Shown: positions 24,871-34,951, counted from the stretch's first letter. The stretch: 50,071 bases of DNA from Xanthobacteraceae bacterium (GCA_030037645.1 JASHQI010000274.1:1-50071); one strand, 5' to 3'. A program made the numbers and translations. Notes: generated by a model from the sequence alone, not told the origin.

Positions 24871-26313
24871 ATGACCAGTTTTGACGACGGCATTGGACGT
24901 CTGCGGGTGGCGGCGGGACGCGTCGTCACCGCTGCAAGCGCCGCCGCAAGCACGGCGGGTTTCGTGACCGGTGCCATTACCGGGCCGTGGGAACGCTTCT
25001 CCCGATGGTTTAAGTCGATGACGCCGAAGGGGCTCTACGCGCGCGCGCTCCTTATCATCATCATTCCCATGGTGGTGTTGCAAACGGTCTTCGCGCTGAT
25101 GTTCGTCGAGCGGCAGCGCAGCCTCGTCACCTATTACATGTCGTCTGCGGTGACGCAGGAGATTGCCGCGCTGATCGACGTCTACAAAAGCTATCCGCAG
25201 GGCGCCGATCGCTCCCAGTTGCGCCGCATCGCACAGGACCGGCTCGGCCTGGTGGTCGACTTCCTGCCCGGAACGGATCTGCCGCCGCCGGGCCCCAAGC
25301 CGTTTTTCTCGCAACTGGATGAGACGCTGTCGGACCAGATCCGAAAACAGATCGGCCTGCCGTTTTGGATCGATACCGTGGGCCGCTCCTCGATCCTGGA
25401 AATCCGCATCAAGCTCGACAACACGATCATGCGCATCTTCGCGCCGCGCGCCGAAGTCTATGATACGAATTCCTGGTTGTTTCTGCTGTGGATGGTGGTG
25501 ACGTCGCTGACCGTGCTCACCATTGCCATCCTGTTCCTGCGCAATCAGATCCGGCCAATCGTGCGGCTGGCTGATGCCGCCGAGGCGTTCGGCAAGGGCC
25601 GCGATGCGCCAAACTTCCGGCCGCGCGGCGCGCGCGAGGTCCGGCGCGCCGCGGCAGCGTTTCTGGAAATGAAGGCACGCATCGAACGCGCCATCGAACA
25701 GCGCACGACCATGCTTGCCGGCGTGTCGCACGACCTGCGCACGGTGCTCACCCGGTTCAAACTCGAGCTCGCTTTGCTCGGCGAGGTTCGAGAGGTCGAG
25801 GCGATCAAAAAGGATGTCGATGAGATGGCCGGCATGCTCGAAGCCTATTTGGCGTTCGCGCGCGGCGATTTGGGTGAACAGCCGGCGCCCACCGACATCG
25901 CCGCCTTGCTTGAGGAACTTAAACTCGACACCGAGCGCCACGGTCATCGGGCGGGTGTGGCATTTCACGGCCCGCCCGAGGTCACGGTGCGGCCGGCGGC
26001 GTTCAAGCGTTGTCTCGCCAATCTTGTTTCCAACGCCGCGCGTTTTGCCTCGATGGTCTCGATCACCGGTCACCGCGATCACCGCTGGCTCACTGTGACG
26101 GTCGACGACGATGGACCGGGCATCCCGCCGCAACTGCGCGAGGATGTCTTCAAGCCGTTCCTGCGGCTCGACGATGCCCGCAACCAGGATCAGGGCGGCA
26201 CCGGCCTGGGCCTTGCGATCGCTCGCGACATCGCGCGCTCGCATGGCGGCGATATCGCGCTCGCCGACAGCCCGCTCGGCGGCTTAAGGGCGACGGTGAA
26301 AATACCGGTCTAA
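24871..26313 (+). CDS. EnvZ-like membrane sensor histidine kinase
   Basis: From the ATG at 24871 the protein has 480 residues. Two membrane helices (ALLIIIIPMVVLQTVFALMF and WLFLLWMVVTSLTVLTIAIL) bracket a periplasmic sensor of about 125 residues. A HAMP linker follows, then the phosphorylated histidine in GVSHDLRTVLTRFKLEL, the N box in NLVSNAARFA, and the ATP lid DDDGPGIPPQL and GGTGLGLAIARDIARSHGG. It should phosphorylate the adjacent regulator. The signal is unknown. A TTG start 4 codons upstream is less likely. Confidence 0.94.
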   Translation: MTSFDDGIGRLRVAAGRVVTAASAAASTAGFVTGAITGPWERFSRWFKSMTPKGLYARALLIIIIPMVVLQTVFALMFVERQRSLVTYYMSSAVTQEIAALIDVYKSYPQGADRSQLRRIAQDRLGLVVDFLPGTDLPPPGPKPFFSQLDETLSDQIRKQIGLPFWIDTVGRSSILEIRIKLDNTIMRIFAPRAEVYDTNSWLFLLWMVVTSLTVLTIAILFLRNQIRPIVRLADAAEAFGKGRDAPNFRPRGAREVRRAAAAFLEMKARIERAIEQRTTMLAGVSHDLRTVLTRFKLELALLGEVREVEAIKKDVDEMAGMLEAYLAFARGDLGEQPAPTDIAALLEELKLDTERHGHRAGVAFHGPPEVTVRPAAFKRCLANLVSNAARFASMVSITGHRDHRWLTVTVDDDGPGIPPQLREDVFKPFLRLDDARNQDQGGTGLGLAIARDIARSHGGDIALADSPLGGLRATVKIPV

Positions 26314-26458
26314 GGGCGTTGAATTCACGTCTTTTGAGGTGGCTCCCGATCAAGACCAGATTGGCGCCGGGCCGCCCGGCCACGTCGGCAGAGCGACCTT
26401 GAATCGGCGCGTCCATCTCTCCATCTGGAAACGAACAAATCGCTGCTGGGGAGTTGCC

Positions 26459-28375
26459 ATGACGATGGCCGAAGAGAAACGGACGGAAGGAAGTTCATCC
26501 GACGTCCAACCATTCCAAGCCGACGTCGCGAAGCTTTTGCACCTCATGGTGCACTCGGTCTATTCCGACAAGTCGGTGTTCCTGCGCGAGCTGATTGCCA
26601 ATGCCGCCGATGCTTGCGAACGCCTGCGCTATGAAGCGATTGCCGAACCGCGCCTGCTCGGTGAGGACGTCAAGCCGCGTATCATGCTGGCGATCGATGC
26701 GCAGAAGCCCTCCCTGACGATTGAAGACAACGGCATCGGCATGAACCGCGACGAAATGGTCGAGGCGCTCGGCACCATTGCTCGTTCGGGCACCAAGGCG
26801 TTCCTCGACCGCATCGAGGTGAAACAAAACGGCGAGGAGACGGCGCTGATCGGCCGGTTCGGCGTCGGTTTTTATTCGGCGTTCATGGTTTCGGAGCGCG
26901 TCGAGGTGATTTCCCGCCGTGCCGGGACGGACGCGGCCTGGCAGTGGACGTCCGACGGCATGGGCACCTTCGCCGTATCGCCTGTCGCGCTCAAGGGTGC
27001 GCCGGCGCGCGGCACTCGCGTCGTGCTGCATTTGATGGAGGACGCCAAATCCTACGCCGAGCGCTTCACCGTCGAACGACTGGTGAAGGCGCAATCCGGC
27101 CATGTGCCGGTGCCGATCGCGATCGTCGAGAAGCCCGGCGCCGATCCGGCCGAGATCACCGACGGTGCGGCGCTTTGGGCGAAGCCGAAAGCCGAAATCG
27201 CGGCGGCGGATTATACGGATTTCTACCGCAGTATCGCCGGGCAGTTCGACGAACCGGCGGCCACCATCCATTTCCGCGCCGAGGGACGGCAGGATTATAC
27301 GACCTTGCTGTTCGTACCGGGCAGTCGGCCGTTCGACCTGTTCGATCCGGACCGCAAGGGTCGTATCAAGCTCTACGTCAAACGCGTTTTCATTACCGAC
27401 GAGGCTGAAATTCTACCGCGCTATATGCGCTTCGTGCGTGGCGTGGTCGACAGCTCCGATCTGCCGCTCAACGTCTCGCGCGAGAAGATCCAGGAGAGTC
27501 CGCTCATTGCCGCGATCAGGAAAGGCGCGACCAGCCGCGTGCTCGCCGAGCTCGAGCGCCTTGCCGACAAGGAGCCGCAAAGCTTCGCCAAGATCTGGGA
27601 GACCTTCGGCGCCGTGCTCAAGGAGGGCATCTACGAGGATTTCGAGCGCCGCGATGTGTTGCTGGCGCTGGCACGATTCAAGACCACGGCGTCATCCGAT
27701 GCATGGCGGAGCCTCAAGGATTACGCCGCGGCGCTCAAGCCCAATCAAACGGCGATCTATTACATCGCTGGCGATGATATTGAGCGGCTTGCCACGTCGC
27801 CGCACCTCGAAGGATTTCACGCCCGCGGCATCGAGGTGTTGCTGTTGCCAGATCCAGTCGACAGCTTCTGGGTCATGCCGGGTGTGTCATTCGACGGCAA
27901 GCCGTTCAAATCAGTGACCCAGGGCGCGGCCGACCTTGCGCTTATTCCTCGCGTCGACGCCGGCAAGGCGTCCGCGGCGGACGTCGAGGACTCGGTCAAA
28001 AAATTTCTTGCCTTCATCAAGACCGCGCTCGGCGAGGCGGTGTCCGAGGTGCGCCCCTCGGATCGGCTCACCGACAGCGCGGTCTGTCTGGTCGCACCCG
28101 AATCCGGCCCGGATCGCGCGCTGGAACGGATCCTGGCCGGCGCCGGACGGCTGAGCTCGGCCGCCAAGCCGGTTCTCGAAGTCAATCCACGCCACGACAT
28201 TGTCCTGGCGCTGGCCGCACTCGGCGACACGGAGCAAGCCTTCAAGGAGGACGCGGCGCATTTACTTTTCGACGAGGCAAAACTGCTCGACGGCGAACGG
28301 CCGGCGGATGCCCGCTCGTTCTCCGATCGGCTGGCGCGAGTGCTCTGGCGCAGTCTGGGCAAGGGCGGAGCCTGA
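26459..28375 (+). CDS. htpG: Molecular chaperone HtpG (Hsp90)
   Basis: HtpG is the cytosolic ATP-dependent Hsp90 chaperone. From the ATG at 26459 (GGGGAG 5 nt upstream) it is 638 residues. The GHKL ATPase site is complete: LRELIANAADACERLRYEA, IEDNGIGMNRDEMVEALGTI and IGRFGVGFYSAFM. The middle domain has the VKRVFITDEAEILPRYMRFV and SREKIQESP segments, and a C-terminal dimerisation domain follows. It is convergent with tctA, 20 bp away. The longer frame from 26339 is rejected. Confidence 0.97.
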   Translation: MTMAEEKRTEGSSSDVQPFQADVAKLLHLMVHSVYSDKSVFLRELIANAADACERLRYEAIAEPRLLGEDVKPRIMLAIDAQKPSLTIEDNGIGMNRDEMVEALGTIARSGTKAFLDRIEVKQNGEETALIGRFGVGFYSAFMVSERVEVISRRAGTDAAWQWTSDGMGTFAVSPVALKGAPARGTRVVLHLMEDAKSYAERFTVERLVKAQSGHVPVPIAIVEKPGADPAEITDGAALWAKPKAEIAAADYTDFYRSIAGQFDEPAATIHFRAEGRQDYTTLLFVPGSRPFDLFDPDRKGRIKLYVKRVFITDEAEILPRYMRFVRGVVDSSDLPLNVSREKIQESPLIAAIRKGATSRVLAELERLADKEPQSFAKIWETFGAVLKEGIYEDFERRDVLLALARFKTTASSDAWRSLKDYAAALKPNQTAIYYIAGDDIERLATSPHLEGFHARGIEVLLLPDPVDSFWVMPGVSFDGKPFKSVTQGAADLALIPRVDAGKASAADVEDSVKKFLAFIKTALGEAVSEVRPSDRLTDSAVCLVAPESGPDRALERILAGAGRLSSAAKPVLEVNPRHDIVLALAALGDTEQAFKEDAAHLLFDEAKLLDGERPADARSFSDRLARVLWRSLGKGGA

Positions 28376-28395
28376 CTGAAGGCGCAATGACCTCG

Positions 28396-29982
28396 CTATT
28401 CGGCGGGCGTCGCCGGCACCCGCTGCGGCGCCAATTGCGGCGTGCCGCCACCGGTTACGCCGCCAATTTCGTCAGCCGGCGTTTTCCGCTTCTTCGTCCC
28501 CCGCAGCCGGACATAGAGCTGGGTGCCGAGCAGGATCACGCACAGCGCGATAAAGAACGCGCTGATCGGCCGTTCGACGAAGACGCCGATGTTGCCGCGC
28601 GCGATCAGCATGGCGCGGCGAAAGTTCTCCTCGAAGCGCGGACCGAGCACGAAGCCGAGCACGACCGGCGCCGGATGAAAATCGAGGCGCAGCAGGATAT
28701 AGCCGAGCATGCCGAGCACAACCACTTCGCCGACCTGGAAAAAATCGTTGTTGGCGGCATAGACGCCGATGCACACAAAGAACATCGCGCTCGGGTAGAG
28801 GAACTTGTACGGGATCGCCAGCATCTTCACCCAGATGCCGATCAACGGCACGTTCAGTACGACGAGAATGATGTTGCCGATCCAGAAGCTCGCAACCAGG
28901 CCCCAGAAGATGTCGGCGTGCTGGGAGATGAGTTGCGGCCCCGGCACGATGCCCTGGATCATCAGAGCACCGAGCAAAAGCGCCATGACCGCGTCGCCCG
29001 GGATGCCGAGGCTCATCGTCGGAATGAAATCGCCCTGAATGGACGAATGGGTGGCCGCCTCCGGACAAACCACGCCTTCGAGCAGGCCGGTGCCGAACAG
29101 CTCCGGCGTTTTCGACACTTTCTTTTCCGCCGCATAGGCGACGAAGGACGCAATGGTCGGGCCGGTGCCGGGAATAAGCGAGCACAAGCTGCCGCAGAGC
29201 GTGCCGCGCCACATCGGGAAGAACGCGCGTTTCAGGTCGGCCAAGCTCGGCCGCATGTCGCGCAATCTGACGTTTGTGTAGGCGGTGTTGATGGGCGCCA
29301 CTTGATTGACGCTGCTCATGAACTCAGCGATGCCGAACAGACCAAGCGCCAGCGCGATCAATTCGACGCCATCGTCGAGTTCGGTCATGCCAAAGGTATA
29401 GCGCTCCGAACCGGTTTCGAGATCGGTGCCGATGGAGCCCAGAAACAGTCCAAGCACCGTCATGCAGACGCCCTTGATCGGCGAGCCGCGCGCGAGCGTC
29501 GAGCCGGCAAGCAGCCCGAGCAGCATCAGCGAGCAGACCTCGGCGGGACCGAATTGCAGCGCCGCCTTCACCAGAAGGGGCGACAGGAAGATCATTTCGG
29601 TGATGCCCCAGGAGGCGCCGACGAAGGAGGCAAGCACGGTGACGCCGAGGGCGACCCCCCCGCGCCCTTTCTTGGTCATGGGGAAGCCGTCGAGGCAGGT
29701 CACCGCATGCGGCGGGTGGCATGGCAAATTGAGCAGGATCGAGCAGATCGCGCCGCCGTATTGGCCGCCGTAGAGGATGCCTGCCAGCATCAGGATGGCG
29801 GGAACCGCCTTCATGCCGAAGGTCAGCGGCAGCAGGATCGAAATGGTGGCGAGCGGGCCCATTCCCGGCAGCACGCCGACCATGTTGCCGACCAGCACGC
29901 CGACGAAGCACCACATCAGATTGTGCGGTTCGAGCGCAACGCTGAAACCGTACAAGAGATCATGGACTGCGCTATCGATCAC
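28396..29982 (-). CDS. Tripartite tricarboxylate transporter large permease TctA
   Basis: TctA is the large membrane subunit of TTT-family transporters, which take up di- or tricarboxylates or similar acids with a periplasmic TctC binding protein. The 528-residue protein has about a dozen membrane helices and the family segments MVGVLPGMGPLATISILLPL and SLIPGTGPTIASFVAYAAEK, the two Gly-Pro-rich substrate loops. It overlaps tctB by 4 bp (ATGA). No tctC is adjacent, so the substrate cannot be guessed. Confidence 0.93.
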   Translation of the reverse strand: MIDSAVHDLLYGFSVALEPHNLMWCFVGVLVGNMVGVLPGMGPLATISILLPLTFGMKAVPAILMLAGILYGGQYGGAICSILLNLPCHPPHAVTCLDGFPMTKKGRGGVALGVTVLASFVGASWGITEMIFLSPLLVKAALQFGPAEVCSLMLLGLLAGSTLARGSPIKGVCMTVLGLFLGSIGTDLETGSERYTFGMTELDDGVELIALALGLFGIAEFMSSVNQVAPINTAYTNVRLRDMRPSLADLKRAFFPMWRGTLCGSLCSLIPGTGPTIASFVAYAAEKKVSKTPELFGTGLLEGVVCPEAATHSSIQGDFIPTMSLGIPGDAVMALLLGALMIQGIVPGPQLISQHADIFWGLVASFWIGNIILVVLNVPLIGIWVKMLAIPYKFLYPSAMFFVCIGVYAANNDFFQVGEVVVLGMLGYILLRLDFHPAPVVLGFVLGPRFEENFRRAMLIARGNIGVFVERPISAFFIALCVILLGTQLYVRLRGTKKRKTPADEIGGVTGGGTPQLAPQRVPATPAE

Positions 29983-30488
29983 AGGCCGCCCCTCCAGGTG
30001 AGTATCGGCATCGGAACCTGCAGGAAATAGGAGAACAGCACGACACCGAACACGGTCACGACGCTTGCCAGGATGAAAGTGCCCTTCCAGGTCGCTTTCT
30101 TGTCACCGAGCGCGGCGATAAAGACGCAGGAAAACGTGCCTGGGATCATGCCGAACTCTGATCCGAACACGATGAACAGCACCGGGCTCATCAGGATGCA
30201 GAACCAGGCCCACCATTGCGGATTTTCCGGCAGAATGCGTTCCTTCGCCGGATTGAAATCGGCTTCTTCGGAAGGCACGAGCGCGCCGCCGACAATGACG
30301 ATACCGAGCAGGCTCAACAGCACGCCAAGCGCGGTCGGCAGGAACCCCGGCCCCATATGCATTAGGGTGCCGAGCCGGTAAGTCGTTCCCTTCAACGCGA
30401 TGAACAGCCCGAGCAGCACCATCAGGCCGCCGGCATAGAAATCGCGCTTGCGCACAAGCTCGCGGAAAGGACTGGTGGAAGGCCGCAC
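29979..30488 (-). CDS. Tripartite tricarboxylate transporter small permease TctB
   Basis: TctB is the poorly conserved small membrane subunit of the TTT transporter. The 169-residue protein has four predicted membrane helices (DFYAGGLMVLLGLFIALKG, FLPTALGVLLSLLGIVIVGG, WWAWFCILMSPVLFIVFGS and FILASVVTVFGVVLFSYFL) and the MGPGFLP motif that marks the family. It overlaps tctA by 4 bp and is the first gene of the pair. Confidence 0.92.
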   Translation of the reverse strand: MRPSTSPFRELVRKRDFYAGGLMVLLGLFIALKGTTYRLGTLMHMGPGFLPTALGVLLSLLGIVIVGGALVPSEEADFNPAKERILPENPQWWAWFCILMSPVLFIVFGSEFGMIPGTFSCVFIAALGDKKATWKGTFILASVVTVFGVVLFSYFLQVPMPILTWRGGL

Positions 30489-30755
30489 TATTTCCTCCCG
30501 GCCAGCTTCGGGGGCCGTTCCGTCCTTCGCCCCAATCGCTTCGAGACGAGGAACTACCGCAGATGCCGATCGTTTCCGCAGCGACGCGGTGTCGCGGGTC
30601 TTTCGTCATTCCCCCACTACAGCGCGCTTTTACTGTGGAAAGACCCAGCGCATATTCGGCGCAAACGATATAGGTCGCCGGAACTCGACGCAACTCCCCC
30701 GGGGCGACGGTGATCTCACCTTTGGTTGAGGGGCCTGCGTCATAATCGCTGGTTT

Positions 30756-31433
30756 TCAGAGTGGAGTAACGAGCGACGCGAATAGATCCGGGCTGTCGTT
30801 GCCGACATTGCCGACCCGTCTGTCGACCGGCCAAAAACTCATCGCCTCGCCGGGATATGGCTCCAGCATGTTTTTGAGCTCGTTTTTCCTTACGGCGATT
30901 TCGCCGAGCCAGGCGGCCCAACGGTCGGCGGCGAGCAGCACCGGCATACGGCCGTGCAAATGCGCCAGTCGCGCGTTGGCCCGCGTGGTGATGACGGTGA
31001 AGGACGTGAGAGCATTGCCGTCCGGCGCGCGCCAGCGGTCCCACAGGCCGGCAAAGGTCATCGGCCCGCGATTGCTGAGCGCCACGGCGAAAGGCTGCTT
31101 GTCGGCGTCGCGCCATTCGTAATAGCCGTCGGCGATGACAAGGCAGCGGCGGTTTGCCCTCCAGGCGCCGCGGAAGGCCGGGCGCGTCTCGATGCTTTCG
31201 GCGCGGGCATTGAAAGTCGAATGGCCGATTTTGCGATCGTTCGCCCATGATGGAACGAGCCCCCAATGCATCAGGGTCAGCGTTCGTTTTCCGTTTTGCG
31301 ATACGACGACCGGAAGTTTCGACGTCGGCGCTGCGTTCCAACGCGGCCGATACTCGCCGATCTCGTCCCAATCGATCTTGAGATCGAGTTTTAGTTCGGA
31401 AACATCCTCGGGAAGTTTGGCGCGGCCGCACAT
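30756..31433 (-). CDS. SOS response-associated peptidase, SRAP/HMCES family
   Basis: SRAP proteins crosslink covalently to abasic sites in single-stranded DNA and shield them from error-prone processing. All key residues are present: Cys2 (after Met removal the thiazolidine-forming residue), Asn33 in RWNAAPT, Glu106 in GYYEWRDA and His160 in HGRMPVLL. The 225-residue length is normal. It begins 19 bp after the dnaE2 stop on the same strand, placing it as the last gene of the imuA-imuB-dnaE2 SOS operon. Confidence 0.95.
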   Translation of the reverse strand: MCGRAKLPEDVSELKLDLKIDWDEIGEYRPRWNAAPTSKLPVVVSQNGKRTLTLMHWGLVPSWANDRKIGHSTFNARAESIETRPAFRGAWRANRRCLVIADGYYEWRDADKQPFAVALSNRGPMTFAGLWDRWRAPDGNALTSFTVITTRANARLAHLHGRMPVLLAADRWAAWLGEIAVRKNELKNMLEPYPGEAMSFWPVDRRVGNVGNDSPDLFASLVTPL

Positions 31434-31452
31434 GGAGGCTCCTTAATGTCGT

Positions 31453-34400
31453 TCAATAAAAGTCCCTGCTCTTGAGCGGCAGCGGATCGCCGTCCGGCCG
31501 TGGCCCGCCGGAAAATTTTGGTGAAAAAAGATCGTCGCCTTCGCGCAACCAGGGCAGTGCTGTGGAGAGATCGACAAAGTTTTCCGCGACAACGTGGATG
31601 ACCAGCCCGGCGCGCTGCAGCCGGCCGCGCACGGCGAGAAATCGCGCCGTCATCACCGTGCGGCGATTTTTTGCAAAGGCTTTCGGCCAGACAATGACGT
31701 TGGCGATGCCGGTCTCGTCTTCGAGCGTCAGGAACACGACGCCTTTCGCCGTGCCGGGTCGTTGCCGTATCAACACAAGGCCGGCCACGGTGATTACCGA
31801 GTTTTGCAGCAAATCCTCGCTGCGAAGCTCGACGTTACGGATGGCGCCGAGTCCGGCGAGGTGGTCGCGAAAAAAATGCACCGGATGCTCTTTCAGCGAC
31901 AGGCCGGTTGCCACGTAATCCTCCACAACATGCTCGCAGAGCGGCATAGCGGGCAGCGCGACGGGTTGTTCCGGAAAAAGTTCATCGCCTAGATGCGGCG
32001 CAAGTAGCGGCAGCGCGCCGTTCCCGCGCCCTAACCCTCCCCCGTTTGCGGGGGAGGGAAGGGTGGGGGTCGCGGGTCGCCGCGGCGTTCGTGCGCCGAT
32101 CACATCGAGCCGACGCGCCGTCCACAATGCTGCGCGCCTGTCCAGGCCCAAGGAACGGAACGCGTCGGCTTCAACCAGTCGCTCGATGGTGAAGCGCGAA
32201 ATTCCGGCGATGGCGGCGAGCCGTTCGATCGAGGAAAAACCGTTACCGCGCGCGGCGATGAGTTTTTTAAGTTCCTCTTCGCCGAGCCCGTGAATGAGCC
32301 GGAAGCCGAGACGGACGGCATGATACGGCCTCTCGTGAGACTTATCCGTCATTCCGGGTTCCGCGCTTCGCTCGGCCCCGGAATGACGATCGGGAATGAT
32401 TGGCTCCAGCGTGCAATCCCAATCGCTGAAATTGACATCGACTGGGCGGACCTCGACGCCGTGGGCCCGCGCGTCGCGCACGAGCTGCGCCGGCTGATAG
32501 AAGCCCATTGGTTGGCTGTTGAGGATGGCTGCGCAGAATACGTCCGGATAGCGGCATTTGATCCATGCCGAGGCATAAACCAGAAGCGCAAAGCTTGCCG
32601 CGTGGCTTTCCGGAAAACCGTATTCGCCGAAGCCTTCGATCTGGCCGAAACAATGTTCGGCAAAATCGCGATCATAGCCGCGCACGGCCATGCCGTTGAT
32701 GAATTTGTCGCGGAACAGATGGACAGTGCCGTTGTGACGGAAGGTCGCCATGGCGCGGCGCAATCCATCCGCCTCGTCGGGCGTGAATTTTGCCGCCGTA
32801 ATCGCGATCTGCATCGCCTGCTCCTGGAACAGCGGCACGCCGAGCGTACGCTTGAGCACGTCTTCCAATTCGTCGGCCGGTCCATACTGCGGGGCAGGGG
32901 AGGGATAATGCTCCGGGTCGATGCCGTCGCGCCGGCGCAGATAGGGATGCACCATGTCGCCCTGGATCGGTCCCGGCCGCACGATCGCCACCTCGATGAC
33001 CAGATCGTAGAAGCGGCTCGGCTTTAACCGCGGCAGCATCGACATCTGCGCACGGCTCTCGACCTGGAACACGCCGATGCTGTCGGCGCGCGACAGCATG
33101 TCGTAGACCGCGTTATCGTCCTGCGGCAGCGTCGCCAGCGAATAGTTTTTTCCATAGTGCCGTTGCAGAAGATCGAGTCCGCGGCGTAGACAGCTCAGCA
33201 TGCCGAGCGCGAGCACATCGACCTTCATCAGGCCGAGCGTGTCGATGTCATCCTTGTCCCATTCGATGAAGGTGCGCTCGTCCATGGCGGCATTGCCGAT
33301 CGGCACCGTTTCGTCGAGCCGCTCGCGTGTGAGCACGAAGCCGCCGACGTGCTGCGAGAGGTGGCGCGGAAAGCCGATCAGCTCGTCGGCGAGTGCGACG
33401 GCCTGCCGGATCGCCGGGTTCGCAGGGTCGAGGCCGGCCTGACGAATGTGATCGTCCGGCAAACCGTCGCCGGAACCCCACACCGTCTTGGCGAGCGCGG
33501 CGGTCACATCCTCGGTCAACCCCAAAACTTTGCCGACTTCGCGGATGGCGCGGCGCGAGCGGTAGTGCACCACGGTCGAACAGATCGCCGCGCGGTTGCG
33601 GCCGTAGCGCTTGTAGACGTATTGGATCACCTCCTCGCGCCGCTCGTGCTCGAAATCGACATCGATATCGGGCGGCTCGCCGCGGTTCTCGGAGATGAAA
33701 CGGGCGAACAGAAGCTTGCTCTTCTCCGGATTCACCGACGTGATGCCGAGGCAAAAGCACACCGCGCTGTTCGCCGCCGAGCCGCGGCCCTGGCAGAGGA
33801 TTTCCTTTTCTTGCCGGCGGGCGAAGGCGACGATGTCGTGGACGGTGAGGAAGTAGCGCGCATAGTCGAGCTTGGCGATGAGCTTGAGTTCGTCGACGAG
33901 CCGCTTCTGGACGTCTGCAGGAATTCCTGCCGGATATTTGTCCTTCGGATAACGATCCTGCGCGCCCGCCCAGGTCAGATCTTCCAGATGCTGCTGCGCG
34001 GTCTTGCCTGGCGGCACCGGTTCATCGGGGTATTCATATTTCAGTTCGTCGAGCGTGAAGCGGCAAGCTTGCGCGATCTCGATGGTGCGGGCGATCGCGT
34101 CGGGAAAGCTTTTGAACAGCCGCGCCATTTCCTCGGACGGCTTCAGATAGCGTTCGGCATTGACGGAGAGACTCAGGCCGGCTTCGGCGATCGTGCACTT
34201 CTCGCGGATGCTGGTGACGATGTCGGCAAGCGGCCGTCGTTCGGGCGCGTGATAGAAAACCTCGTTGACGGCGACGAGCGGCGTGCCGACGCGCTCGCCG
34301 AGTTCGGCCAACAGCCTAAGCCGGCGCGGCTCGTCGCCGCGATGGCCATGGATGCCGGCAAGGAAAGCGCGGCCGGGCGCGGCATGAGCGAGGGCCGAGA

Positions 34401-34929
34401 GGCGATCTTCAAACCCTCCCCTGGAGGGGGAGGGTGGCGAGTATCGAAGATGCGAGCCGGGTGGGGTGACAAGCCGAGCGGCTGCATCACCCCCACCCGC
34501 CGGCCTTCGGCCGTCGACCTCCCCCCTCCAGGGGGAGGTGAGGAATGCAGGTGGCGGCAACGCGATCAGCATCTGGCCTTCGGTCGCGGCGAGAATCTGC
34601 TCGAAGGTCAGGTGGCATTCGCTTTTCTTGGCCTTGAGATTGCCTGCGGTGAGGAGACGGCAGAGCCGGCCGTAAGCCGCGCGATCGATCGGATAGGCCA
34701 GTACCTCGAAGCCGTCGACGGTCGCCAGCCGCGTGCCGACAATAAGCTTGATATTTCTGTTGCGGGCCTCGCCGTAAGCCCGCACCACGCCGGCAAAGGA
34801 ATTGCGGTCGGCGATGCCGATGGCGGTCAGGCCGAGTTCGTCGGCCGTGGCGACCAATTCTTCCGGATGCGACGCCCCGCGCAGGAAGGAAAAATTGGTC
34901 GTTACAGCGAGTTCGGCGTAGGCGCTCAT
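31453..34929 (-). CDS. dnaE2: Error-prone DNA polymerase DnaE2 (ImuC), with three in-frame repeats
   Basis: DnaE2/ImuC is the catalytic polymerase of the ImuABC translesion mutasome. From the ATG at 34929 ([20 protein letters not shown]) it is 1158 residues: an N-terminal PHP domain, the palm with catalytic aspartates in [14 protein letters not shown] and a [15 protein letters not shown] region, the finger region, a helix-hairpin-helix and a C-terminal OB fold ([17 protein letters not shown]). Three palindromic repeats lie in frame near residues 130-172, 848-861 and 953-969. The gene stops 19 bp before the SRAP gene and starts 22 bp after imuB. The frame continues upstream to 35142, but this lies inside imuB and is not used. 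Confidence 0.96.
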   Translation of the reverse strand: MSAYAELAVTTNFSFLRGASHPEELVATADELGLTAIGIADRNSFAGVVRAYGEARNRNIKLIVGTRLATVDGFEVLAYPIDRAAYGRLCRLLTAGNLKAKKSECHLTFEQILAATEGQMLIALPPPAFLTSPWRGEVDGRRPAGGGDAAARLVTPPGSHLRYSPPSPSRGGFEDRLSALAHAAPGRAFLAGIHGHRGDEPRRLRLLAELGERVGTPLVAVNEVFYHAPERRPLADIVTSIREKCTIAEAGLSLSVNAERYLKPSEEMARLFKSFPDAIARTIEIAQACRFTLDELKYEYPDEPVPPGKTAQQHLEDLTWAGAQDRYPKDKYPAGIPADVQKRLVDELKLIAKLDYARYFLTVHDIVAFARRQEKEILCQGRGSAANSAVCFCLGITSVNPEKSKLLFARFISENRGEPPDIDVDFEHERREEVIQYVYKRYGRNRAAICSTVVHYRSRRAIREVGKVLGLTEDVTAALAKTVWGSGDGLPDDHIRQAGLDPANPAIRQAVALADELIGFPRHLSQHVGGFVLTRERLDETVPIGNAAMDERTFIEWDKDDIDTLGLMKVDVLALGMLSCLRRGLDLLQRHYGKNYSLATLPQDDNAVYDMLSRADSIGVFQVESRAQMSMLPRLKPSRFYDLVIEVAIVRPGPIQGDMVHPYLRRRDGIDPEHYPSPAPQYGPADELEDVLKRTLGVPLFQEQAMQIAITAAKFTPDEADGLRRAMATFRHNGTVHLFRDKFINGMAVRGYDRDFAEHCFGQIEGFGEYGFPESHAASFALLVYASAWIKCRYPDVFCAAILNSQPMGFYQPAQLVRDARAHGVEVRPVDVNFSDWDCTLEPIIPDRHSGAERSAEPGMTDKSHERPYHAVRLGFRLIHGLGEEELKKLIAARGNGFSSIERLAAIAGISRFTIERLVEADAFRSLGLDRRAALWTARRLDVIGARTPRRPATPTLPSPANGGGLGRGNGALPLLAPHLGDELFPEQPVALPAMPLCEHVVEDYVATGLSLKEHPVHFFRDHLAGLGAIRNVELRSEDLLQNSVITVAGLVLIRQRPGTAKGVVFLTLEDETGIANVIVWPKAFAKNRRTVMTARFLAVRGRLQRAGLVIHVVAENFVDLSTALPWLREGDDLFSPKFSGGPRPDGDPLPLKSRDFY
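32023..32071. repeat. Short G/C-rich palindrome, in frame in dnaE2 (C-terminal, family A-like)
   Basis: A CCCTCCCCC-GTTTGC-GGGGGAGGG hairpin with GGGTGGGGGTCG beside it lies in the region encoding dnaE2 residues about 953-969 (read on the minus strand as [18 protein letters not shown]). [13 protein letters not shown] is a peptide I recall from repeat-derived segments in many rhizobial proteins. It precedes the OB-fold. Confidence 0.78.
32348..32387. repeat. Family C palindrome, in frame in dnaE2
   Basis: GTCATTCCGGG and CCCGGAATGAC form perfect 11-bp arms around an 18-nt loop containing GCGCTTCGCTC. It encodes dnaE2 residues about 848-861 ([15 protein letters not shown]). The arms resemble repeats of the type GTCATTCCGGGGC...GCCCCGGAATGAC that I recall from several alphaproteobacterial genomes. 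Confidence 0.82.
34414..34543. repeat. Family A palindrome, in frame in the PHP domain of dnaE2
   Basis: The 130-bp element begins CCCTCCCCTGGAGGGGGAGG and ends CCTCCAGGGGGAGGTGAGG, with an internal CGGCCTTCGGCCG hairpin. It encodes about dnaE2 residues 130-172 ([18 protein letters not shown] through the SPSRGG segment). The CCTTCGG...GTCGA core matches the uvrC copy, but dnaE2 translates the opposite strand. Confidence 0.88.
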
Positions 34930-34951
34930 TTGCTTTCTCACGCAAACAAAT

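Noticed and set aside
24787..26244. A 485-codon minus-strand frame opposite the histidine kinase
   Set aside because: Kinase motifs (HAMP, H, N and G boxes) are unambiguous on plus; this frame is an antisense artefact.
28387..30030. A 547-codon open frame on the plus strand opposite tctA
   Set aside because: It is a shadow of tctA/tctB in a high-GC genome; its product is charge-biased low-complexity sequence with no family resemblance.
30103..31431. A 442-codon minus-strand frame crossing tctB and the SRAP gene
   Set aside because: It spans two verified genes in a wrong frame and shows no domain.
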